A DNA stretch of 52,265 bases from Verrucomicrobiaceae bacterium (lineage in GTDB: Bacteria; Verrucomicrobiota; Verrucomicrobiia; Verrucomicrobiales; Akkermansiaceae). The notes under the pieces are model-generated. The model saw only the letters and a program-made list of their open reading frames with translations, was not told the DNA's origin and made no database searches. Each line of letters begins with the position of its first letter. Positions within the stretch are counted from its first letter, which is position 1. This document shows positions 16,529 through 22,495 of the stretch, piece by piece. The DNA is taken from positions 1 through 52,265 of the forward strand of contig JAIXPW010000085.1 of assembly GCA_027485995.1 (NCBI GenBank), written 5' to 3'. The position numbers and the translations under genes were made by a program.

Positions 16529-16975
16529 TTATGCGGGATCGAGACACCCCTTCAAGATGAAATCTCGGAAGTTCTCCATCTCAGAGTCTCGCTCTCGGTA
16601 ATCTTCCTCGTGATCGGCCCAAACAACGCGATCCTCGCAGACTCCCTTGATGATCGGAAAGCAGTAGTAGTCACCACATCCATTGTCCGAGAACGGCAGA
16701 AGACACCCTCTCATCGTGGGCATGTAATCATACTCCTTCCATAGGTTCCAGCCGCTCTGCGGGTCGGGCGAATACACCGAACCAAACGCGAAATCACCGG
16801 CACCTTCGGTCGTCAAATGCTGCACGTATGAAGCCGGGAATCGAATGTCGTGGTCCCTCTCAATCCGAGTAATAGATTCGAGAGTCAACGGCTCATCTCG
16901 CTCCGCCTCGAAGTGAAATGGATGCTTGGCCTTTCTATCGGCGACGATCTGAGCAAGTTCGGCTTCGGAGGGCAT
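16529..16975 (-). CDS. Cassette 5: SMI1/KNR4 (SUKH) family immunity-like protein
   Basis: 148 aa from the ATG at 16975, nine bases after the attC boundary; the ten extra upstream residues would be attC-encoded. The SUKH pattern is plain: LTLESITRIERDHDIRFPASYVQHLTTEGAGDFAFGSVYSPDP, then a Trp-rich strand and LLPFSDNGCGDYYCFPI, ending with the typical FRDFILKGCLDP. SUKH proteins commonly neutralise secreted toxins of contact-dependent or type VI systems. Carried on a cassette it may be an acquired immunity gene. No toxin is seen nearby. Confidence 0.82.
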   Translation of the reverse strand: MPSEAELAQIVADRKAKHPFHFEAERDEPLTLESITRIERDHDIRFPASYVQHLTTEGAGDFAFGSVYSPDPQSGWNLWKEYDYMPTMRGCLLPFSDNGCGDYYCFPIIKGVCEDRVVWADHEEDYRERDSEMENFRDFILKGCLDPA

Positions 16976-16983
16976 TTTTTTGT

Positions 16984-17077
16984 AGCGAACGTAAAGCGCG
17001 CTCACGGGCGCGCATGGGGTGTTTCTGAAATGCGATTGTGAAGCTTGTGGCCCGTTGAGCGACGCGACTTGTTAGCC
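16984..17077 (-). repeat. attC site (cassette 4)
   Basis: Plus strand starts AGCGAAC and ends GTTAGCC, 94 bp. Arms CGCGCTCACGGGC and GCCCGTTGAGCGACGCG pair with extrahelical bases. The TAA stop of the cassette 4 gene lies inside the core site. Confidence 0.8.
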
Positions 17078-17641
17078 GTTTGTTTTATAGGTGATCTCAG
17101 GCTCCCAGTCACCAACGCCGTGCTTCAGTCGTCCAATCATATGCCAGACCGGAGAGAATAAATCAAAATCCCCAAAGCATTCTGCACTGACCCACTCGAT
17201 CTGATCTTCGTCGTTCTTGTAAAACGTTGATAGTCCTGGCCAGGGTTCGTCGTCTGTGCCGAAGTCCAAGGCACTTGTGAATCCAGAACCCATCGCGGAC
17301 GCTACCGGAAACTTCCAACCTCTGTTTCTTGCAAACTCCTCAACCACTTCAGGGCGGTCTGGAGACAGCAAAAGGAGACCAGCCCGATTCCTAAGGTGGG
17401 CTTGAACACCATTAAATGCGTCAGCCCACATTGTGCACCACGAGCAACACACCCCCATATTGTGAATGAGAATCAAGTCCCTCTTCCCTTCAAAACATTT
17501 GCTGAGTTCGAGTGTGCCCGTAGCAGTCCGAAAGGTGTAATCCTGAGACAGAATGACTGGCTCCGATAGGCGACGCTCCTCCGCGAGTTGCTTGAACTGC
17601 TTGGATAATTCTTCGTAACGTTGATTGGCTTCGTTCCGCAT
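17072..17641 (-). CDS. Cassette 4: DUF899-family thioredoxin-like protein
   Basis: 189 aa. The DUF899 (PF05988) signature is present: LSKCFEGKRDLILIHNMGVCCSWCTMWADAFNGVQAHLRNRAGLLLLSPDRPEVVEEFARNRGWKFPVAS, with a CCSWC cysteine motif near residue 70 in the thioredoxin-fold position, and the later DFDLFSPVWHMIGRLKHGVGDWEPEITY. Family members are presumed thiol-dependent, but their substrates are unknown. The start is 19 bp after the preceding attC; the stop overlaps the attC end. Confidence 0.85.
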   Translation of the reverse strand: MRNEANQRYEELSKQFKQLAEERRLSEPVILSQDYTFRTATGTLELSKCFEGKRDLILIHNMGVCCSWCTMWADAFNGVQAHLRNRAGLLLLSPDRPEVVEEFARNRGWKFPVASAMGSGFTSALDFGTDDEPWPGLSTFYKNDEDQIEWVSAECFGDFDLFSPVWHMIGRLKHGVGDWEPEITYKTNG

Positions 17642-17659
17642 TTGGATCTTTGGTTTATT

Positions 17660-17752
17660 GGCTAACGTCTCGGATCAGGCGACGGCGAGCGCAAGACGTT
17701 GCTGACATGACAGATAGCCTTCGAGCCGTTGCCTGCATCCGTTTTGTTCGGC
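17660..17752 (-). repeat. attC site (cassette 3)
   Basis: Plus strand starts GGCTAAC and ends GTTCGGC, 93 bp. Nearly the same sequence as the cassette 1 site, with arms GTCTCGGATCAGGCGACGGC and GCCGTTGCCTGCATCCGTT pairing. Near identity points to recent movement of one cassette from the other's attC class. Confidence 0.85.
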
Positions 17753-17754
17753 CT

Positions 17755-18276
17755 TCATGTTGGTCGGCGGTTTCCTGGGGGTATATTGTCACCTGTGTAT
17801 TTGCCTGGGCGGGTTGCTTGGGCGGGCTTCCATCCTTCACTGTTCTGGAAACTCTCGTAGCTAAGCGCTGTCACATAGTCATACTCAAGGCCAGTCGCCC
17901 GCTCATACGCCTTAGATGGAAGGTAAAGCAAAGCCTCGAACTCCAATCCCTGGGGCATTTCGGTCGGATCTGCCAACGCCTCGGCATAAAGGTTGGAGCC
18001 ATTGGCTACGACGACACATCGCTGGTAAAGAAAGTCATCGGCAGAAATGTAATCATCCCCGTCGTCAGGGTCCAACTCACCTGCATAGCAAGCTCGGGCG
18101 TGCTCTCGCGTGTCCAGGGAGTGGAGCTTCTCGGCAAGCAGGTCGGCGAACCGGCAAATTTCCTCGGGCGATCTAGCCGACAAGTCATCTATCGCGGGCT
18201 CAAGCACTGCGTCGTCGTTACCCGTGTGCGACCAATCAAAGAGCGAGATGACGTGCCAGAAGGTTTCTTCATTCAT
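17755..18276 (-). CDS. Cassette 3: DUF4240-family protein
   Basis: 173 aa. MNEETFWHVISLFDWSHTGNDDAVLEPAIDDLSARSPEEICRFADLLAEKLHSLDTREHARACYAGE followed by DDYISADDFLYQRCVVVANGSNLYAEALADPTEMPQGLEFEALLYLPSKAYERATG fits DUF4240 (PF14024), a family of unknown function often found on integron and plasmid DNA. No signal peptide. The C-terminal 20 residues are Pro-rich and partly cassette-specific. The stop abuts the attC core site. Confidence 0.85.
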   Translation of the reverse strand: MNEETFWHVISLFDWSHTGNDDAVLEPAIDDLSARSPEEICRFADLLAEKLHSLDTREHARACYAGELDPDDGDDYISADDFLYQRCVVVANGSNLYAEALADPTEMPQGLEFEALLYLPSKAYERATGLEYDYVTALSYESFQNSEGWKPAQATRPGKYTGDNIPPGNRRPT

Positions 18277-18303
18277 AGTGCTGGTATAATGCTCCGTTTC
18301 TTG

Positions 18304-18430
18304 GCCGAACGATGAGCACGTGCACCACTACCAGCGGGAACGTGTGTCGACACCGGTGTTAGGGTTGAGGTTAGGTGAAATCATCGAAACTGAACGGCTG
18401 GTAGTGGTTGCACGATGCGGCTTGTTCTCT
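18304..18430 (-). repeat. attC site (cassette 2)
   Basis: Plus strand starts GCCGAAC and ends GTTCTCT, 127 bp. The arms GTGCACCACTACCAGC and GCTGGTAGTGGTTGCAC are perfectly complementary except for one extrahelical base, the best-formed attC of the array. Confidence 0.88.
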
Positions 18431-18442
18431 GCGGTCTTTTTC

Positions 18443-18730
18443 TTATTCGCCGAACCAGTGTCTCCGCATCTTCTTCAGAAACGCTCTGACTTCGGAGGTG
18501 TCACCAGTAACCGAGATCACAGAATCAATGCCGCAATTCGGACACATCGCTGTCTGCCCCTCTCCTTGGTCGTCGTCATCCACCCACTCATCAATGGTCT
18601 TAGGCGAATAAATCTTACAGCAGTGAAAGCACCCGCAGAATTCAGCGGCAAGGAGCTCGCGGCGGTGAATGCTGCTTCGCTTGTGCGCGGATACATGATC
18701 CTCGGTATGTGCACTATCAGCGGAGTTCAT
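18443..18730 (-). CDS. Cassette 2: small zinc-ribbon cytoplasmic protein
   Basis: 95 aa from the ATG at 18730, which lies five bases after the attC; upstream residues in the frame are attC. HRRELLAAEFCGCFHCCKIYSPKTIDEWVDDDDQGEGQTAMCPNCGIDSVISVTGD has paired Cys motifs (CGCFHC and CPNCG) that should bind one zinc. It matches a small family of cytoplasmic zinc-ribbon proteins known from many bacteria, function unknown. Confidence 0.8.
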   Translation of the reverse strand: MNSADSAHTEDHVSAHKRSSIHRRELLAAEFCGCFHCCKIYSPKTIDEWVDDDDQGEGQTAMCPNCGIDSVISVTGDTSEVRAFLKKMRRHWFGE

Positions 18731-18735
18731 TTTCT

Positions 18736-18828
18736 GGAGAACGTCTCGGATCAGGCGACGGCGAGCGGGAGGCGTCGATGACACGACAGATGCCATACGA
18801 GCCGTTGCCTGCATCCGTTTTGTTCGCC
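18736..18828 (-). repeat. attC site (cassette 1)
   Basis: Plus strand starts GGAGAAC and ends GTTCGCC, 93 bp; arms GTCTCGGATCAGGCGACGGC and GAGCCGTTGCCTGCATCCG pair. The sequence matches the cassette 3 site over most of its length. Confidence 0.85.
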
Positions 18829-18850
18829 CTTGGTTGTAGAGGATTGCTGC

Positions 18851-19321
18851 TCATGCGGATATTGTGGGCCATACGCTGAGCCTGTCAGCGAGTATCGCGT
18901 GAAACTCTTTCGGCTGGTAGCGCCTCTGACACCTTAACGACTGAACTTCCGTCGGATCGGACGTCTTCCTCATGAGTGAGAGGCCGCCTACTGCCTCATG
19001 GATCTTGAACCTATTGTCAATCACATCGGGAGGAGTATAGAAGGCCTCTCCGTGCATCTCATCAGGTGTAGCGAACGGAAATCTCCCGATAAACTGCATC
19101 GGAGTGTCATCTGTGTCATAGCACCAAAGGTCAAAATGGCGCTCGGCTCGAAGGGATGGAAGGCGGTCCGGAGAAAGTGGGACTCTGGAGAAGAATGGAA
19201 GGAAGCCGTGGCTGAGCAGATAATCTCTCACATAGCACCATAGCCCCGGCTGGAACTCCACAGCGACAACAGCTCCCCGTCTGGTGTCAATGTCATTAAA
19301 TGGAGAGCGCTTTCGGGCCAT
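18851..19321 (-). CDS. Cassette 1: hypothetical protein, possible immunity-type fold
   Basis: 156 aa. The opening MARKRSPFNDIDTRRGAVVAVEFQPGLWCYVRDYLLSHGFLPFFSRV has the look of the Imm26-type immunity domain (small beta barrel with RGAVVAVEF then a Trp-rich strand), but I cannot confirm it. A second half includes DTDDTPMQFIGRFPFATPDEMHGEAFYTPPDVIDNRFKIHEAVGGLSLM. It is the first cassette, 23 bp from the candidate attI crossover. This position is normally the most strongly expressed. Confidence 0.72.
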   Translation of the reverse strand: MARKRSPFNDIDTRRGAVVAVEFQPGLWCYVRDYLLSHGFLPFFSRVPLSPDRLPSLRAERHFDLWCYDTDDTPMQFIGRFPFATPDEMHGEAFYTPPDVIDNRFKIHEAVGGLSLMRKTSDPTEVQSLRCQRRYQPKEFHAILADRLSVWPTISA

Positions 19322-19344
19322 TCAAGTGAGGTGCTGGAGATTTG

Positions 19345-19420
19345 GGCGAACAGTTTTATTGAACAACACGCTGCATTTTTCCTGGATATACAACCGGCTG
19401 TATAATCCCGACAAATACAA
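19345..19420 (-). promoter_or_regulatory. Candidate attI site with embedded promoter/palindrome
   Basis: GGCGAAC (19345-19351) on the plus strand reads GTTCGCC on the minus strand, the same core as the end of the cassette 1 attC, so it is the expected attI crossover point. A direct repeat of GAACA at 19348 and 19361 recalls the extra integrase-binding repeats of attI sites. Further upstream, ATACA-N6-TGTAT at 19388-19403 forms a palindrome in an AT-rich block (GGATATACA, TGTATAATCC). On the minus strand TTGTCG and TATATC lie 18 bp apart and could serve as a cassette promoter. Confidence 0.5.
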
Positions 19421-19486
19421 CTTGATAGGTCGTGGCTCTCGGTTCTCCGTTCATTGAGTGACTTCTATCATCTCAAGGAGGAGTGG

Positions 19487-19500
19487 CAAGTCGAATTTTA
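19487..19500 (+). repeat. 14-bp direct repeat, copy 1 (downstream of intI)
   Basis: CAAGTCGAATTTTA here is repeated exactly at 21198-21211, on either side of the integrase gene. A second GGCGAAC core-like sequence (21187-21193) lies next to copy 2. Confidence 0.7.
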
Positions 19501-19560
19501 CTGGAGAGAAGGTGGGCTAGATGGGAAATGGGAGGTCCTGGAGACTGGGAGGGAACGGGT

Positions 19561-20598
19561 TCAATCGAGATCGAGTGGGCTGAATGCGCCGGCTCCTGGG
19601 CGTTTGATGACGTGAAGGTAAATCATGGTGGTTTCCACGCTGGAGTGTCCCAGGAGGGATTGGACGGTGCGGATGTCGGTGCCGGTCTCGAGCAGGTGAG
19701 TGGCGAAGGAGTGCCGCATGGTGTGACAGGTGGCATGCTTTGGGATCGCTGCCTTGCGAACAGCCGCCTTGAATTGGCGCTGGAGCGATACCTCGTGGAG
19801 GTGGTGTCTGGCAAATCGACCGGTTCGCGGGTGCGGGCAGAGTGTCGCGGAAGCGAAGAGGTATTGCCAAGGCCACTCTCTGGTGGCATTCGGCCATTTT
19901 CGCAACAGCGCTTCCGGCATGTGGACGTCACCCGCTCCACAGGCAAGATCCTGAAGGTGTTTTTGGTGTGCCTTGGCGAGATGATCCCTCAGGTGATACT
20001 CGAGGGCTTTCGGCAGGGGGACGACGCGGTGCCGGCCGCCTTTCCCATCGTGGATGGTGATGGTGCCTTGTCCGAAATCGAGATCCTTCACGCGGAGCCT
20101 GAGGGTTTCCATGATCCTCAGGCCGGAGCCATACATGAGTTGGGCCGCAAGTTTCCACGGATCCTCCAGGTGGGCGATGACAGACCGGACTTCTTCACGG
20201 GTCATGACGACAGGCGGGCGGCGTCGTCCACCGGTCGGGGTGATGTGATCGAGGGTGAATTCCTTGATCCCGAGGACGTTTCTGACGAGGAAGGCCATGG
20301 CATTGAGGGCCTGCTTCTGTGTGGCCGGGGCGACGTTCCGTTTCAGAGCTAGGAAGTCGAGATAGGCGGTGATGGCGGGTGGCCCTGCAGCTTGTGGCGA
20401 TTGTCCGAGTTGGAGGTGACAGAAGCGGATGAAACGGGAATTCCAATTGACGTAGGTTTCCTCGGTCGCCATGGCCAGGTTCTTGAGTCGGATGGCTCGC
20501 CGGAGCGCGTCGATAAGGTTGGTGAGTTCCTCCTCGGGATCGCTTTCCGATGGAAGACTTGTGGGCAAGATGCCCACACTCCTCGGTGAGGCTCTCAC
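19561..20598 (-). CDS. intI: Integron integrase IntI (catalytic core)
   Basis: 345 aa from a GTG at 20598. It is a tyrosine recombinase with the residues in place: Arg161 (GSGLRIMETLRLRV), Lys186 (DGKGGRH), His292 and Arg295 (CHTMRHSFATHLLE), His318 (LLGHSSVETT) and Tyr327 (MIYLHV). The integron-specific extra domain is present (MPEALLRKWPNATREWPWQYLFAS, residues 227-250, and RHHLHEVSLQRQFKAAV), so this is IntI and not XerC. The N-terminal SAM-like domain starts at LTNLIDALRRAIRLKNLAMATEETYVNW. The gene was originally longer: the open frame continues to 20707, where a MITE-like insertion cuts it. Whether GTG 20598 is used is unclear; no ribosome-binding site is evident. Confidence 0.92.
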   Translation of the reverse strand: MRASPRSVGILPTSLPSESDPEEELTNLIDALRRAIRLKNLAMATEETYVNWNSRFIRFCHLQLGQSPQAAGPPAITAYLDFLALKRNVAPATQKQALNAMAFLVRNVLGIKEFTLDHITPTGGRRRPPVVMTREEVRSVIAHLEDPWKLAAQLMYGSGLRIMETLRLRVKDLDFGQGTITIHDGKGGRHRVVPLPKALEYHLRDHLAKAHQKHLQDLACGAGDVHMPEALLRKWPNATREWPWQYLFASATLCPHPRTGRFARHHLHEVSLQRQFKAAVRKAAIPKHATCHTMRHSFATHLLETGTDIRTVQSLLGHSSVETTMIYLHVIKRPGAGAFSPLDLD

Positions 20599-20690
20599 CG
20601 AGATGGCTTCACGAGCGAGCGTGCGGTGATCTGATTCCAGAGACCGCGCCTGGTCGATCAGGCCCTGCCAGTCAAAGGAGTAGGCCCAAG

Positions 20691-20883
20691 AAGCTGTCTT
20701 AAAAATTCAGAAGAGTCGTTTAAACCACGGATTAACAGGATGGACACAGATCAAGAACTCGAATGAAAACGCATTAATGGGTTCATTCTTCGAGAAGAAG
20801 TCCCTCTTTCATCCGCGTTCATCCCGTTCATCTGTGGTTCCTTTTCTAAATTCTCAATGGATTACCCACTTTTAAGACAGCCT
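20691..20883. mobile_element. 193-bp MITE-like insertion with CCAAG target duplication
   Basis: The element lies between two copies of CCAAG (20686-20690 and 20884-20888). Its ends are inverted repeats: AAGCTGTCTTAAAA on the left, and the reverse complement AGGCTGTCTTAAAA on the right. Inside is a second pair of arms of about 29 bp (ACCACGGATTAACAGGATGG on the left, opposite ATCCGCGTTCATCCCGTTCA on the right), the widespread ACCACAGATGAAC-type repeat. No gene fits inside. It is presumably moved in trans by a transposase. Removing it with one CCAAG restores an intact IntI frame. Confidence 0.88.
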
Positions 20884-21165
20884 CCAAGGAATGGAGAGGA
20901 CCTCGGCGGCCAGGATCCGCGCTGCATCCACTGCCTGGCGGAATTGCCAGTCGGCCAGATTTGTGGAGCGTCCCAGGGCGTCAAAGTAATCCTGGGTACG
21001 CTGGGCAGATCGGTGGCCTCTGGCCTTGAGCCAGGATTCGGCCCAACGGACGTAGTAGTCACGGGCGGCGGGCTTGATTGGAAGTTCTTCGATTCGACGA
21101 AGGAATCGCAGCCGCTCGGGAGAGGGAGGAGGACAGGTCTCAACCTGGGAAGATTGACGGGACAT
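20872..21165 (-). pseudogene. intI: Severed N-terminal extension of IntI
   Basis: MSRQSSQVETCPPPSPERLRFLRRIEELPIKPAARDYYVRWAESWLKARGHRSAQRTQDYFDALGRSTNLADWQFRQAVDAARILAAEVLSIPW is in the frame of the integrase core once the insertion is removed. Trp94 is then followed by AYSFDWQGLIDQARSLE, giving a reconstituted protein of 468 aa. Extensions of this kind (DYYVRW, then NLADWQFRQAVDAARIL) are seen in long integrases of Planctomycetes and Verrucomicrobia. In its present state it ends after three insertion-encoded residues (RLS). Confidence 0.85.
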
Positions 21166-21197
21166 GGGATCCTATTGAGGAGTTCAGGCGAACACTT

Positions 21198-21211
21198 CAA
21201 GTCGAATTTTA
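21198..21211 (+). repeat. 14-bp direct repeat, copy 2 (upstream of intI)
   Basis: Exact copy of CAAGTCGAATTTTA at 19487-19500. The stretch 21166-21504 otherwise holds no gene I can support; it contains text-like sequence (GATTGTTGATTTTTGATTTG) seen also near 2.1 kb. Confidence 0.7.
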
Positions 21212-21504
21212 TAGGAATGGGAATCGATTACGGCGGCTGGTCGCATGTCGCTCCTGCGGGATGGGGCGGCGTAGCGAGAGGAACATTGAACATCGAAGGG
21301 AAGACGTCCTACTTCGCCTGTCAGCTACGGAGGACGGATTGTTGATTTTTGATTTGGACCGCAGGCGAGAGTCCCCGGCATGAATCTCACCTCACTCCGC
21401 TTCGAGAGGCTCTCCCAGCGTAACTCATTTTCCGCTTCCCCAGTCAGCGGCAGTCCTGTAATGGAGCTAACTGTCACTGATAGACAAAATTAACTCAACC
21501 AACC

Positions 21505-21990
21505 ATGCCAATGAACAACCGAATCTCCACCGTGCTGTCCGCTGCTGATCTGTCCGCCGCAGAAGCCGCCATCACCAATCTTCGGCAGAAGCTGCCGTTC
21601 CTCATCAGCCTGACTGCCGATGACAGGGCGAAACTCCTTAAGCTGGGAGACGGACGGCTGGCGCTGGATGAAGACGCCCACACGCTGATGGAGGACCATC
21701 CGACTCTGGTGCCCGGATACGTGGATAAGGCTGAACTCGAAAAAGACCGCACGCTGCGCCTACAACTCGACGGGCTCCGCCTCGGAGTGAAGGCGCTTCT
21801 GGACGACATCGAGAGCACGGAAATGCAGCTCGGTGCAGAAATGCTCCAGACCTACCTCGGCTTTTACTCGAATGCCAAGGAAGCGGAAAAGCGCGGGGTG
21901 CCGGCGGCCAAAACCGTGGTGGAGGTGCTGTCGAAGTACTTTTCGCGGCCCGCAAGGACGACGCCTGCCGACGCAGCGCCGGAATCCTGA
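21505..21990 (+). CDS. Hypothetical helical protein, 161 aa
   Basis: Mostly alpha-helical and acidic: NNRISTVLSAADLSAAEAAITNLRQKLPFLISLTADDRAKLLKLGDGRLALDEDAHTLMEDHPTLVPGYVDKAELEKDRTLRLQLDGLRLGVKALLDDIESTEMQLGAEMLQTYLGFYSNAKEAEKRGVPAAKTVVEVLSKYF. A conserved family of this pattern occurs in Bacteroidetes, Planctomycetes and Verrucomicrobia, with unknown function. The body is a likely four-helix bundle. A weak A/C-rich stretch precedes the start. Confidence 0.7.
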   Translation: MPMNNRISTVLSAADLSAAEAAITNLRQKLPFLISLTADDRAKLLKLGDGRLALDEDAHTLMEDHPTLVPGYVDKAELEKDRTLRLQLDGLRLGVKALLDDIESTEMQLGAEMLQTYLGFYSNAKEAEKRGVPAAKTVVEVLSKYFSRPARTTPADAAPES

Positions 21991-22055
21991 TAAATGCCTC
22001 AGCCCCAACCATCTGCGAGGTCCTCGAATGGCGCTTTCCGGGTCGTGGTCGAATC

Positions 22056-22294
22056 AAAAAGGGTCTCGCGTGAACCCAAAAGAGTCGCGGGTGAATGAAT
22101 TCCATTCGCCCGCGACCGGTTGGGATTCACGCTTCAAAGTTTGGATTTCACCGGCGGATCGCCGTGATCGACGGGAGACCGGCCGGGGATCTGCTTGACC
22201 CCAAAAGAGTCTCCGGAGACCCAAAAAGAGTCATGGGCCGATCCAGAACGGTCGCCCGCGAATGTTGAAGGATTCAAACGACCGAAAAAGAGTC
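22056..22294 (+). repeat. Dispersed AAAAGAGTC motif, five copies
   Basis: In the 500-bp gap between 21990 and 22496 the motif CCNAAAA(A)GAGTC occurs at 22077, 22202, 22222 and 22285, with a variant (AAAAAGGGTC) at 22056. Two copies flank the palindrome GTCTCCGGAGAC (22209-22220). No gene was found in this stretch. The role is unknown. Confidence 0.65.
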
Positions 22295-22337
22295 TCAATC
22301 CACTCTCGGTGATTGAACCGAGATCCAGAAATGCAGA

Positions 22338-22460
22338 CCACAAAACTCACGAAAAATCACGAAAGTCAGGAGTTGCCGAAACGTTTCGGCCTCCTTCATC
22401 AGGTGAGTGCGAAGATGACGATGATTGCTTCTCCTTCCGTGCTTTTCGTGACTTTAGTGG
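22338..22460. mobile_element. Short MITE-like inverted-repeat element
   Basis: The left end (CCACAAAACTCACGAAAAA) and right end (reverse complement CCACTAAAGTCACGAAAAG) form imperfect 27-bp arms around an 68-bp middle, total 123 bp. Sequences of the type CCAC-AAA-CACGAAAA are common in PVC genomes. No target duplication is visible. It lies just downstream of uvrC and might end its transcript. Confidence 0.6.
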
Positions 22461-22495
22461 TATCTCATCTTCTACCTGAAGGTGAAGCATGACTC

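Larger units (their letters stand above)
12876..21165 (-). mobile_element. Chromosomal integron with reversed integrase orientation
   Basis: The region contains an integron integrase (19561-21165, interrupted), a candidate attI beside the integrase 3' end, and about eleven gene cassettes, all reading on the minus strand. Each is followed by an imperfect palindrome bounded by R'-like (GTTRRRY) and R''-like (RYYYAAC) core sites. Cassette genes visibly differ in base composition and families from the flanking chromosome (lower GC; hypothetical and immunity-like proteins). The cassettes lie downstream of the 3' end of intI, in the same direction, the reverse of the class 1 or Vibrio layout. Similar inverted layouts are known from Treponema and some other phyla. 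Confidence 0.88.

Noticed and set aside
17650..18315. A 221-codon plus-strand frame in the cassette region
   Set aside because: It crosses an attC and is antisense to the DUF4240 cassette gene, with no domain of its own.
19388..19403. LexA box controlling intI
   Set aside because: The palindrome ATACA-N6-TGTAT does not fit CTGT-N8-ACAG, nor the TGTTC-N4-GAACA motif I recall for Verrucomicrobia; besides, it lies at the 3' side of intI.
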